Of a stretch of DNA of 64,000 nt, positions 38,492 through 46,697 are shown in pieces. Under the pieces are notes generated by a model, which did no database searches, was not told where the DNA came from, and saw nothing but the letters and a program-made list of their open reading frames with translations. How positions within the stretch are numbered: the stretch's first letter is position 1; each line of letters starts with the position of its first letter. The translations under genes were made by a program, and so were the position numbers. Origin of the DNA: Neorhizobium populisoli (GTDB taxonomy: Bacteria; Pseudomonadota; Alphaproteobacteria; Rhizobiales; Rhizobiaceae); contig NZ_JAHYCB010000002.1 of assembly GCF_019430945.1 (NCBI RefSeq), positions 372,001-436,000 of the forward strand, in the 5' to 3' direction.

Positions 38492-38800
38492 ATGATCCTG
38501 CATTGTGTTTTCGTCCGGTTCAAAGGCGCCCTTCAACCGGCCGACAAACAGGCGCTTTATGAGGCGGTTGCCGCCTTGAAGAACGTCACGCCAGGCATTC
38601 TCGACGTCAAATACGGCCCGAACGTCTCGCCGGAAGGCCTGAATGGCGGCTTTCTCGACGGTTTCATCGTCACTTTCGAAAGCCCGGAAGCGCGCGACGC
38701 CTATCTTGCCCACCCCGAACATATCACCGTTGGCGAACGCATCGTCGCATCGGCCGATGGCGGGCTGTCGGGCCTGATGGTCTTCGATCTGTCGGTGTGA
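38492..38800 (+). CDS. Dabb family (stress-responsive A/B barrel) protein
   Basis: 102 residues, one dimeric alpha/beta-barrel domain: MILHCVFVRFKG start, then FIVTFESPEARDAYLAHPEH, the most conserved stretch. Function is unknown in bacteria; related folds bind small hydrophobic ligands. RBS CTGGAGG lies about ten bases upstream. It is convergent with the peroxiredoxin gene. Confidence 0.82.
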   Translation: MILHCVFVRFKGALQPADKQALYEAVAALKNVTPGILDVKYGPNVSPEGLNGGFLDGFIVTFESPEARDAYLAHPEHITVGERIVASADGGLSGLMVFDLSV

Positions 38801-38820
38801 AAAAGGGCGCCGCAGCGCCC
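38800..38820 (-). terminator. Rho-independent terminator of the peroxiredoxin gene
   Basis: On the minus strand GGGCGC-TGCG-GCGCCC is followed by TTTTT. It lies 27 bp after the peroxiredoxin stop and abuts the end of the Dabb gene. Confidence 0.8.
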
Positions 38821-38846
38821 TGTCTCGACTATTGAAATGAAGCAGG

Positions 38847-39332
38847 TCAGAGCTGCTCGATCATCGCGGCTGCACCCGAAACGGTTGCCTGGCCGGGGCT
38901 TTCCTCGACGTTGAGCGACTTTACGACGCCGTTTTCGACGAGCATCGAATAACGCTTGGAGCGCACGCCGAGGCCGCCGGCGGAGAGGTCGGCGTCGAGG
39001 CCGAGCGACTTGGTGAAGGCGCCGTCCCAGTCGGCCAGGAAGTGGATCTTGCCCATGCCGCCGGTCTGCTGCGCCCAGGCGCCCATGACATGCCAGTCGT
39101 TGACGGCCAGAACCGCGATATCGTCGACGCCCTTGGCGAGGATGGCGTCACGGTTTTCCAGGTAGCCCGGCAGGTGGTTCAGCGTGCAGGTGGGCGTGAA
39201 TGCGCCGGGGACGGCGAAAAGAACGACCTTCTTGCCGTCGAACAGCTGCTCGGTGGTGATCTCCACCGGACCTTCTGCGGTCTTTTCCTTGAACTTGGCA
39301 GCTGGCAGTTTTTCGCCGATGGCAATCGTCAT
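38847..39332 (-). CDS. Peroxiredoxin (PRX5-type)
   Basis: 161 residues from the ATG at 39332 (MTIAIGEKLPAAKFKEKTA). The peroxidatic Cys sits in FAVPGAFTPTCTLNHLPGY, and AVNDWHVMGAWAQQ and FLADWDGAFTKSLGLDAD are typical of the atypical 2-Cys / PRX5 group that reduces hydroperoxides with glutathione or glutaredoxin. No glutaredoxin domain is fused. Monocistronic with its own terminator. Confidence 0.92.
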   Translation of the reverse strand: MTIAIGEKLPAAKFKEKTAEGPVEITTEQLFDGKKVVLFAVPGAFTPTCTLNHLPGYLENRDAILAKGVDDIAVLAVNDWHVMGAWAQQTGGMGKIHFLADWDGAFTKSLGLDADLSAGGLGVRSKRYSMLVENGVVKSLNVEESPGQATVSGAAAMIEQL

Positions 39333-39461
39333 AGGGTAGCTCCTCTTCTTCAGGCGAGCACTACCTCCGGCCCGCCTTTTGCGGCGCACTATAGTCCCGA
39401 CTTGACATAAGACAAGGAGGACAGGCCGATGGCGCGGACGAAATCAGTCTGCCGAAACAGA

Positions 39462-40319
39462 TCACTCGAAGGCCAGCGAGGTTTCCATGGCACGGTTGCC
39501 GGCAATCACCAGAATGCCCCAGCGCTTGCCCTTGATGTCATAGTTCTTGGGCAGCTTGCCGACCGGCATGTCCAGCGAGTAACCGTCGCCGTCCTGCCGG
39601 CCGTTGATGCCGTCGAACAACACATGGCCTTCCGGCCCGGTGACGATCACCTGCGGCGGCTTGGTGATGGCTGCCGGCAGTTTCAGCGTCAGGCTCAGCC
39701 TGTCGCGCCCATGCGTCATGGCGTAATGGGTCACGGCGAAATCGTCCGACGGCGCTTCGGGCAGCCGCGACATGGCCGTGTTGAGGATCATTGCCTCTTC
39801 CACGGGCGTGGCATTGACCGGCGCCAGCGCCAGCGAGAATTCCGCCTGGAAGGGAATGCAGATATTGCGGCAGAGGCCGATGAAGGCGGAGGCGCCGAGG
39901 TTCAAGGGCTTCAGGGGATCCTGCACCTTGAGCTCGAAAGGCAACGTCACCGGCTGGTCGTAGCCGATATCGCGCAGCTTGCCGTTATCGATCCGTTTCG
40001 GCACGGGAAAGGCAAAGCTGTTGAACGTCACGCCGTCCGCTTTGGAAAACATCACATGCGGCGGAATGCCGGCATCGCCCGGCTCTTTCCAATAGGTGAT
40101 CCAACCCGGTTTGGGTTCGATCTGCAGCGCGCCGTGCACCGTGCCGTCCGGTTCCGGCGGCATCGCGACGATCCGCATCCGGCCGCCTTCATTGCTGGCC
40201 CAGGGTGTCATTTCCGCATGGCAGAACGGCGCAGCCGCAAGTGCCCCGGCAACGACGAGGCAAGCGGCAAGCGTCGCAGACGCGCGGGTCGGAAACATGC
40301 GAATAACAGTCATCTTCAT
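39462..40319 (-). CDS. DsbD alpha-domain-like periplasmic protein
   Basis: 285 residues from the ATG at 40319. A signal peptide (RASATLAACLVVAGALAAAP, cleavage near CHAE) is followed by one domain like the N-terminal domain of DsbD (DsbD alpha), with the redox Cys pair in FIGLCRNICIPFQAEF and the family stretch KPGWITYWKEPGDAGIPP. In DsbD this domain passes electrons to periplasmic partners. Here it stands without the membrane (beta) and thioredoxin (gamma) domains, so the electron donor must be elsewhere. It is divergent from the AlgH/YqgE gene (162 bp). Confidence 0.82.
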   Translation of the reverse strand: MKMTVIRMFPTRASATLAACLVVAGALAAAPFCHAEMTPWASNEGGRMRIVAMPPEPDGTVHGALQIEPKPGWITYWKEPGDAGIPPHVMFSKADGVTFNSFAFPVPKRIDNGKLRDIGYDQPVTLPFELKVQDPLKPLNLGASAFIGLCRNICIPFQAEFSLALAPVNATPVEEAMILNTAMSRLPEAPSDDFAVTHYAMTHGRDRLSLTLKLPAAITKPPQVIVTGPEGHVLFDGINGRQDGDGYSLDMPVGKLPKNYDIKGKRWGILVIAGNRAMETSLAFE

Positions 40320-40481
40320 CGACCAAGCATTTAATCGATATAGCTGGAGCGAACCAGTCACGAGCGTTTCGACGCCGATCATTTTCGGTTGATTGATCGC
40401 CCGGACTGCCCCATCTTGTCTGGAATGGCGCAACTGACGCTTTCTAGTCCGCACAGCCGGACCGGATCGCAGGCTGGAGGC

Positions 40482-41090
40482 ATGATGGCTCTCTCGACCC
40501 TGAAGGACAAGCGCGAACGCGGCTTCCTGGACGGACAATTCCTGATCGCCATGCCCGGCATGCAGGACGACAATTTCGTTCGCACGGTGGTCTATATCTG
40601 CGCCCATTCGGCGGCGGGCGCCATGGGCTTCATCATCAACCGGCCGCAATCGATTTCCTTCACCGACGTGCTCTTGCACCTGAAGCTGATGGACAAGACG
40701 GATGCGATCATGTTGCCGGGCGAGACCCGCAACTTCCCGATCCTGTCTGGTGGTCCGGTGGAAACCGGTCGCGGCTTCGTGCTGCATTCGGACGATTTTT
40801 CGAGCGAGTCGTCGATCCCGGTCAGCGACGATATCTCGCTGACGGCCACGCTCGACGTCATCCGGGCGATCTGCGACGGCCGGGGACCGGCACGTGCCAC
40901 GATGCTTCTCGGTTACGCCGGCTGGGGGCCGGGCCAACTGGAGACCGAGATTTCCAACAACGGCTGGCTCAATTGTGCGGCCAATGAGGAACTGATCTTC
41001 GATCGTTCGCTGGAAGGCAAATACGAGCGGGCGCTGGCTATCCTTGGTGTCAGCCCGGAAATGTTGTCCAGCGAAGCCGGCCACGCCTGA
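40482..41090 (+). CDS. YqgE/AlgH family protein
   Basis: 202 residues from the ATG at 40482, chosen because GGAGG lies five bases upstream and family similarity begins at [19 protein letters not shown]. Typical motifs follow: [52 protein letters not shown] function as transcriptional regulator was once proposed in Pseudomonas (AlgH) but is not established. In-frame starts exist at 40389 and 40425. Confidence 0.88.
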   Translation: MMALSTLKDKRERGFLDGQFLIAMPGMQDDNFVRTVVYICAHSAAGAMGFIINRPQSISFTDVLLHLKLMDKTDAIMLPGETRNFPILSGGPVETGRGFVLHSDDFSSESSIPVSDDISLTATLDVIRAICDGRGPARATMLLGYAGWGPGQLETEISNNGWLNCAANEELIFDRSLEGKYERALAILGVSPEMLSSEAGHA

Positions 41091-41191
41091 GGCTCAAATC
41101 TAAAATTTTGAAATGGCCGGAACGAAGCGCGCAGAAGCCGCGTTCTCCTTGTGCAAGACGTTGAAACGTCGACGAAACGAGGAGAAGTCCA

Positions 41192-41383
41192 ATGGGTAGC
41201 ACTGGTGACAAGATGGCCGGCAAGGCCAACGAACTGGCCGGCAAGGCAAAGCAGGCAGCCGGCGACATGACCGACAATCCGAAGCTGAAGGCCAAGGGCG
41301 CCGGTCAGGAAGCCAAGGGCCATGCACAGCAGGCCAAGGGCAAGCTGAAAGAAGCCGCCAAGGACGTCGTAGATCGCGCATAA
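41192..41383 (+). CDS. CsbD family stress protein
   Basis: 63 residues, rich in Lys, Ala and Gly with the CsbD repeat pattern DKMAGKANELAGKAKQAAGD and LKAKGAGQEAKGHAQ. Members are small, probably disordered or helical cytosolic proteins induced by general stress. RBS AGGAGAAG precedes the ATG. Followed by a terminator at 41407-41440. Confidence 0.85.
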   Translation: MGSTGDKMAGKANELAGKAKQAAGDMTDNPKLKAKGAGQEAKGHAQQAKGKLKEAAKDVVDRA

Positions 41384-41406
41384 CGGTCGCTCTCGTCCGA
41401 AATTTC

Positions 41407-41440
41407 AAACCTGTTCCGGCTTCGGCCGGGGCAGGTTTTC
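41407..41440 (+). terminator. Terminator after the CsbD-like gene
   Basis: AAACCTG...CAGGTTT, with an inner CCGGC-TTCG-GCCGG hairpin, followed by TTTTC. Downstream of the CsbD-like gene on the plus strand. Confidence 0.8.
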
Positions 41441-41573
41441 TATGTCCGGCTCCCTTTGGAGCCGTTTGCTGTTCTTCGTATCGCGGGACAGCTCCACGTC
41501 TTCATTTGCGCAATTCCGGACGCAAGACCGCTTCGCACTTTTGCTGGAATTACTCTAGTTCACGGATCTCTCC

Positions 41574-42632
41574 ATGCGCCTCTACGACTGCGATCATTGC
41601 GGCCAGCCCATTCATTTCGACAACCGCTCCTGCGTCAATTGCGGCCATAGGCTGGCTTTCGTGCCGGAAAGGCTTGCCATGCATGCGCTGGAGGAAGAGG
41701 CGGACGGCACATGGCATCTCGGCGCCGTGCCAGAGCAAAAGGTACGTCTCTGCGCCAATGCCGCCATGGATATCTGCAACTGGACGGTCCTGGCAGACGA
41801 TCCGCACACATTCTGCCCGGCCTGCCGGCATAATCGGCTGGTGCCGGATGCCTCCACAGAAGCGGGGCTTAGCCAATGGCGCCATATCAGCCAGGCGCAG
41901 CGGCATCTCTTCTATTCGCTCCTACGCTGGAACCTGCCACGCACCAATCGAGAGGAGGACCCTGAAGGCGGCCTCGTCTTCGATTTCCTGGTCGACGAGG
42001 TGAAGGAGGACGGCACGATCGTGCCGGCCATGACGGGCCACGAGGATGGCCTGATCGCCATCCGCGCGGCGGAAGCCGACGACGTGACGCGCGAACAGGT
42101 TCGCGTTTCGATGAACGAGCCCTATCGCACCATGCTCGGCCACTTCCGCCATGAGACCGGCCATTATATCTGGGACAAGCTGGTGCGCGACGGCGGCAGG
42201 ATCGATGCCTTTCGCGCCGTCTTCGGCGACGAGACAATTGACTATGCCGAGGCGCTGCAGCGCAATTACGAAAACGGCCCGCCGCCGGATTGGCAGGAAT
42301 ATTACATCAGCACCTATGCTAGCTGTCACCCGTGGGAGGACTTTGCCGAAAGCTTCGCGCACTATCTCCACATCGTCGATACGCTGGAAACCGCGCGTGC
42401 CTACGGCATGTCGATCGAGCCGCGACGCCACGAGGAACTAGCGGCCGAGGTGGATTTCCGCCCATATGAGGCTAAAAGCGCCGAACAACTGGTCTCCGCC
42501 TGGGTGCCGTTCAGCGTAGCGATCAACAGCCTGCACCGCTCGATGGGCGTGCCGGACCTCTACCCGTTCATCCTGACGCCCGCCGTCGTCGGCAAGCTGG
42601 AATTCATCCACGGGATGATTCACGGGCGGTGA
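41574..42632 (+). CDS. Putative zinc-binding metallopeptidase with N-terminal zinc ribbon
   Basis: 352 residues. Two Cys pairs form a zinc ribbon at residues about 6-24 (CDHCGQPIHF, CVNCGHRLAF), and a second Cys cluster lies at CANAAMDICNW / TFCPACRHNRL. The peptidase part has the HExxH-like motif FRHETGHYIWDKL and the downstream third-ligand region HPWEDFAESFAHYLHIVDT. The length and order match an uncharacterised family of putative zinc peptidases. Cytosolic; substrate unknown. It converges on the c-di-GMP gene across copy B of the palindromic repeat. Confidence 0.82.
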   Translation: MRLYDCDHCGQPIHFDNRSCVNCGHRLAFVPERLAMHALEEEADGTWHLGAVPEQKVRLCANAAMDICNWTVLADDPHTFCPACRHNRLVPDASTEAGLSQWRHISQAQRHLFYSLLRWNLPRTNREEDPEGGLVFDFLVDEVKEDGTIVPAMTGHEDGLIAIRAAEADDVTREQVRVSMNEPYRTMLGHFRHETGHYIWDKLVRDGGRIDAFRAVFGDETIDYAEALQRNYENGPPPDWQEYYISTYASCHPWEDFAESFAHYLHIVDTLETARAYGMSIEPRRHEELAAEVDFRPYEAKSAEQLVSAWVPFSVAINSLHRSMGVPDLYPFILTPAVVGKLEFIHGMIHGR

Positions 42633-42671
42633 GCGCCAAGCTCTCATACGAATGGAAGACGGTGCGTCAGC

Positions 42672-42810
42672 CACCCATCTTCCCCCTTGCGGGGAAGATG
42701 TCAGCGGAGCTGACAGATGGGGGTGGTGCCCCAAATTCGACGGGGAGGGTGTTGAACCACCCCCCTCTGTCGCTTCCAGCGACATCTCCCCCGCAAGGGG
42801 GGAGATAGGA
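42672..42810. repeat. Class 2 palindromic repeat, copy B
   Basis: 139 bp: a left hairpin CATCTTCCCC-CTTGC-GGGGAAGATG with TCAGC/GCTGA, a middle that starts GGGGGTGGT and ends ACCACCCCCC, and a right hairpin CATCTCCCCC..GGGGGAGAT. Copy D (56955-57095) is the same element in the opposite orientation. Located between two converging genes. Confidence 0.85.
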
Positions 42811-42921
42811 GTTTGCCGGACCGTCTCTCGTCCATATGCAATAGCCCCGGTTGATTTGGACAAAGGGCGCTGAAACGTAAGGCTGCAAAGTATTGCGTAA
42901 AACGCCTAAAACGACGGACGA

Positions 42922-45900
42922 CTAAGCCCGCTTCGTCAGCGGAAAACGTTCCTTCAAGAGCTTTAGCACGGCATCTGCTGCGGCCGGCGGACCGAAGAGA
43001 TAGCTCTGGCCGAAATGGCAGCCCATCTTGGCGAGTTCGGCCGCGTCCTCGTCCGTCTCGATTCCTTCCGCGACGACCGACATTTCGAGCGCGCGTGCCA
43101 TGGCGATGACGGAGCGCAGCAAAACCGCCCGCTTTTCCGTCGCGTTGCGCACCAGCGCCTTGTCGAGCTTGATCGTGTCGAACGGGAACTGCGTCAGGTA
43201 AGCGAGCGACGAGTATCCTGTGCCGAAATCGTCGAGCGCCAGTCCAAGCCCGGTTTCCTTGAGCTTTGCCAGCACCAGCCGCGCCTGTTCCGGGTTTTCC
43301 ATCATCAGCGACTCGGTCAATTCCAGCTTGATCTGGCTGGGATTGACCTGGGTTTTCTGCAGCAGGCTGCGGACGTCGTTGTAAAGATCGGCGTTCAGGA
43401 GTTGCGCGCTCGACAGGTTGACCGAGACGAAGACCGGCAAATTCCCGGTCTGGCCCTGCCAGTTCATCAGGTCGGACGCGGCGCGGTCGAGGGCGAAAAG
43501 GCCGAGCGGCCCGATGAGGTCCGACATTTCGGCGATCGGGATGAATTCCGACGGCGGGATGCTGCCGCGTTTCGGATGTTCCCAGCGCATCAAAGCTTCG
43601 AACCCGGCGATCTCGCCGTCCTTCAGGCTGATGATCGGCTGGTAGGCGAGCGAGAGTTCCTTGCGCTCGATGGCGCGGCGGAGGTCCGTCTCGATCTGCA
43701 GCTTGTCGGTGCCGGCGGAGCGGAAAGCGGGGCGGAACGGCTCGACGCGGTTGCCGCCGGCGCGTTTGGCCCGGTACATGGCCAGTTCCGCATCGGCCAG
43801 CATGCCGGACGCGCTTTCCTGCTGGTCCACCCAGGAGGCAAGCCCGATCGAGGCCGTGAGGATGATCTCGCGATTGGCGAAATTGATCGGCACCATGATC
43901 GCCTTGGAGACCGCATCGGCAAAATCCGCCACCTTGCCCGGATCCCGCTCGGAAACCAGGATCAGGCCGAACTGGTCGCCGGAAAGCCGCGCCAGCGTGT
44001 CCTGCGGCTTCAGAAGGCGGCGGAGGCGGCGCGTCAGGGCGATGAGGATGTTGTCGCCGGCGGCGATGCCGAGACTGTCGTTCACCTGCTTGTAGCGGTC
44101 GATGTCGATCGCCATCACGGTCGGGCGCACGGTATCGCCGCCCGGCGCCAGCGTCAGCACCGATTGCAGGCGATCGAGGAAGACCTGGCGGTTCGGCAGA
44201 CCGGTCAGGTTGTCGTGCATCGCGTCCTGCAGCAGGCGCTCGACGGAATTCTTCTGTTCGGTCACGTCGATGATCGTGCCGACGCAGCGGATGATTTCGC
44301 CGTTCGAGCCGAGAACCGGCCGGGCGCGAATCTGCAGCCAGTGGAAATGCCCGTCTTCGGCGCGGATGCGGAATTCGTGGTTCAGGCGGCCGCGGCGATG
44401 TTCGAGCAGCACGTCGAGCGTCGCGCGGAACCGGTCGCGGTCGTCGGGATGCAGCCGCGGCACCCAGTTGCGCACCGGCCCGTGCATGGCGCCCGCATCG
44501 AGCCCGAGACGAGTGGAAATATCCGGCGTGGTGACGACGCGGTCGCGCGCTACGTCCCAGTCCCAGACCGTATCGCCACTGCCGGTCAGCGCCAGCGACT
44601 GGCGCTCGAGATCGGAGAACAGGCCTTGCTGATAGGCGCCGCCCGCAAAGGCGTGCTGCATGACCGTGAAGCCGATCAGCAGGACGATCAGCACGAGACC
44701 GCCGCCGAGTGCGGGCTGGATGATGTCGTTGTCGAGGCGGCCGGTCACCGTCAGCCAACCGCCGAACAGCCAGACCAGGATCAGCCCCCAGGCGGGCACC
44801 AGAAGGATGGCGCGGTCATAGCGGTTGAAGCCGAGATAGATGATCAGCAGAATGCCGACCGTGCCGGTCAGCGCAAAGGAAAGCCGCGCGATGCCGGATG
44901 CGACGGACGGATCGTAGATCGCCACGCCGCCGAGCAATACGAGGCCGACGACCCAAGCGAGCGTCGCATAGCCCAGATGCACGTGCCAGCGATTGAGATT
45001 GAGATAGGTGAACAGGAAGATGACAAGCGATGACGCAAGCGCCACTTCCGCTGCCGCGCGCCAGATGCGCTGGTCCGACGAAGTCACGGCGATCAGCTTG
45101 TCGAGGAAGCCGAAGTCGACGCAGATATAGGCAAGCACCGCCCAGGCAAGGGCTGCCGCCGCCGGCAGCATCGAAGTGCCCTTCACCACGAACAGGATGG
45201 TCAGGAACACGGCAAGCAGGCCGGCAATGCCGAGCACGATGCCGCGATAGAGCGTGAACGAGTTGACCGTGTCCTTGTAGGAGTCCGGCTGCCAAAGGTA
45301 GATTTGGGGGAGCGATGGGGTCGCGAGCTCGGCGACGAAGGTGATGGTCGAGCCGGGGTTGAGCGTGATGCGGAACACGTCGGCATCGGCGCTGGCGATC
45401 CGGTCCAGCGCAAAACCTTCCGACGGGGTGATCGAGATGATGCGCTGCGAGCCGAGATCCGGCCAGAACATCTTGGAATTGGCAAGCCGGAAATGCGGGG
45501 CGACGATGACGCGGTCGAGCTGTTCTTCGGAAACGTTGGAGAGCGCGAATACCGCCCAGTCGCCTTGGTGTCCAGGGGAGCTGGCACGCACTTCGATGCG
45601 CCGGCGGATGCCGTCAGAGCCGGCGGCAGTGGAAACCTGGAAGGCCTCGCCCTGGTTCGTATAGATGTCGGTGGTACGGGTCAGGTCGAGCGCGGTGTCG
45701 TCGCGGGCGATTTTGACGGGTTCGGCGGCATGGGCACTGGCAACGGCGAAGGACATTGCGGCGAGGAAAGCGGTGATCACATAAGCGCGGTTGAAGAACG
45801 TGATACCCCCCTCTGTCCTGCCGGACATCTCCCCCTCAAGGGGGGAGATTGGAAAGGCGCGCTGCCTTGCCCGATTTGCGTCGTTCGAGATGGGCGAGAG

Positions 45901-46044
45901 GTTTCCGCGAGTCGATCTCCCCCCTTGAGGGGGAGATGTCCGGCAGGACAGAGGGGGGTGTGCCGAGGCCGGACGGAGCACGAATGCAAACACCGACGCA
46001 ACCAAACCGACCAGATACGCAATACAAGACACCGCCGCGCTCAT
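42922..46044 (-). CDS. 7TM-PAS-GGDEF-EAL cyclic-di-GMP protein with repeat-derived N-terminus
   Basis: Up to 1040 residues from the ATG at 46044, which overlaps the acetyltransferase stop (ATGA). Residues 1-28 are hydrophobic, then about 50 residues are encoded by palindromic repeat copy C, and a second signal-like segment (NRAYVITAFLAAMSFAVASA) leads to a periplasmic 7TMR-DISM-type sensor, seven helices, one PAS domain, GGDEF and EAL. The GGDEF motif is degenerate (RLSGDQFGLILV), but the EAL domain is intact (GFEALMRWEHP, DDFGTGYSSLAYL), so the protein is probably a phosphodiesterase. The true start may be inside or after the repeat; GTG and ATG codons exist there, none with a good ribosome site. 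Confidence 0.85.
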   Translation of the reverse strand: MSAAVSCIAYLVGLVASVFAFVLRPASAHPPLSCRTSPPQGGRSTRGNLSPISNDANRARQRAFPISPLEGEMSGRTEGGITFFNRAYVITAFLAAMSFAVASAHAAEPVKIARDDTALDLTRTTDIYTNQGEAFQVSTAAGSDGIRRRIEVRASSPGHQGDWAVFALSNVSEEQLDRVIVAPHFRLANSKMFWPDLGSQRIISITPSEGFALDRIASADADVFRITLNPGSTITFVAELATPSLPQIYLWQPDSYKDTVNSFTLYRGIVLGIAGLLAVFLTILFVVKGTSMLPAAAALAWAVLAYICVDFGFLDKLIAVTSSDQRIWRAAAEVALASSLVIFLFTYLNLNRWHVHLGYATLAWVVGLVLLGGVAIYDPSVASGIARLSFALTGTVGILLIIYLGFNRYDRAILLVPAWGLILVWLFGGWLTVTGRLDNDIIQPALGGGLVLIVLLIGFTVMQHAFAGGAYQQGLFSDLERQSLALTGSGDTVWDWDVARDRVVTTPDISTRLGLDAGAMHGPVRNWVPRLHPDDRDRFRATLDVLLEHRRGRLNHEFRIRAEDGHFHWLQIRARPVLGSNGEIIRCVGTIIDVTEQKNSVERLLQDAMHDNLTGLPNRQVFLDRLQSVLTLAPGGDTVRPTVMAIDIDRYKQVNDSLGIAAGDNILIALTRRLRRLLKPQDTLARLSGDQFGLILVSERDPGKVADFADAVSKAIMVPINFANREIILTASIGLASWVDQQESASGMLADAELAMYRAKRAGGNRVEPFRPAFRSAGTDKLQIETDLRRAIERKELSLAYQPIISLKDGEIAGFEALMRWEHPKRGSIPPSEFIPIAEMSDLIGPLGLFALDRAASDLMNWQGQTGNLPVFVSVNLSSAQLLNADLYNDVRSLLQKTQVNPSQIKLELTESLMMENPEQARLVLAKLKETGLGLALDDFGTGYSSLAYLTQFPFDTIKLDKALVRNATEKRAVLLRSVIAMARALEMSVVAEGIETDEDAAELAKMGCHFGQSYLFGPPAAADAVLKLLKERFPLTKRA
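45805..45959. repeat. Class 1 palindromic repeat, copy C, inside the 5' end of the GGDEF/EAL gene
   Basis: 155 bp with about 47-bp inverted arms (ACCCCCCTCTGTCCTGCCGG / its reverse complement). It is the same element as copy A in reverse. It is open in the reading frame of the c-di-GMP gene, encoding PPLSCRTSPPQGG on one arm and SPLEGEMSGRTEGG on the other. Confidence 0.85.
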
Positions 46045-46652
46045 AGCTTCAGCATCTTCCCGAATTCACCATCTTCCGGCAGTCGGGAGAACATCAGGTG
46101 ATCGCGCCATTCGCCGTTTATTTTGAGGTACTTGCGCAATAGACCTTCCCGCTCGAAACCGGCTTTTTCCAAAAGCCGGACACTTTTCCAGTTTTCCGGA
46201 ATACAGGCTGCCTCGATCCGGTGCAACTGAAGTCCGCCGTAGATATACGGGATAGCCACTTTCAATGCGGCCAACATATGGCCTCGACCGGAATGTTTCT
46301 CGCCCATCCAGTAACCGATCATGCAGCTCTGCGCCGCACCGCGCCGGATGTATCCAATGGTAAGGCCGCCGAGCAGGGCATTGTCGTCCCGCTGGAAGAG
46401 GAGAAGAGGCACAGCGAGGCCCGAGGAATATTCTTGGCCGCTGCGCACCACGCGGGCGCGGAAGGCGCCTTCGGTCAGTTCGTCGGAACGCCAGACCGGC
46501 TCCCATGGCTGCAGGAATCCACGGCTTTCGGAGCGAAGCTTGAACCAGGCCCTGTAGTCGGAATAGCGGGGCAGCCGCAGCAGATGGTCGTCGCCGTAAA
46601 GCTCAGGCGTGTCGGGCTGCCTCGACAGAAACCGAAACACCGACTTCGCCAT
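46041..46652 (-). CDS. GNAT family N-acetyltransferase (RimJ/RimL-like)
   Basis: 203 residues. The acetyl-CoA-binding region is GYWMGEKHSGRGHMLAAL, followed by RIEAACIPENWKSVRLLEKA and GFEREGLLRKYLKINGEWRD, the pattern of the RimJ-type protein N-acetyltransferases. It probably acetylates a protein N-terminus or a small amine. It lies 45 bp after the M16 peptidase gene and overlaps the next gene by four bases. Confidence 0.9.
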   Translation of the reverse strand: MAKSVFRFLSRQPDTPELYGDDHLLRLPRYSDYRAWFKLRSESRGFLQPWEPVWRSDELTEGAFRARVVRSGQEYSSGLAVPLLLFQRDDNALLGGLTIGYIRRGAAQSCMIGYWMGEKHSGRGHMLAALKVAIPYIYGGLQLHRIEAACIPENWKSVRLLEKAGFEREGLLRKYLKINGEWRDHLMFSRLPEDGEFGKMLKL

Positions 46653-46697
46653 CCTCGTTCTGCTCCGGCCCTGTTCGCGGGAAAGTCGGGCGCCGGC

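Noticed and set aside
42701..44758. A 685-codon minus-strand frame overlapping the second c-di-GMP gene in another frame.
   Set aside because: The overlapped frame encodes intact EAL, PAS and membrane domains, while this one is low-complexity Arg/Pro/Ala with no family.
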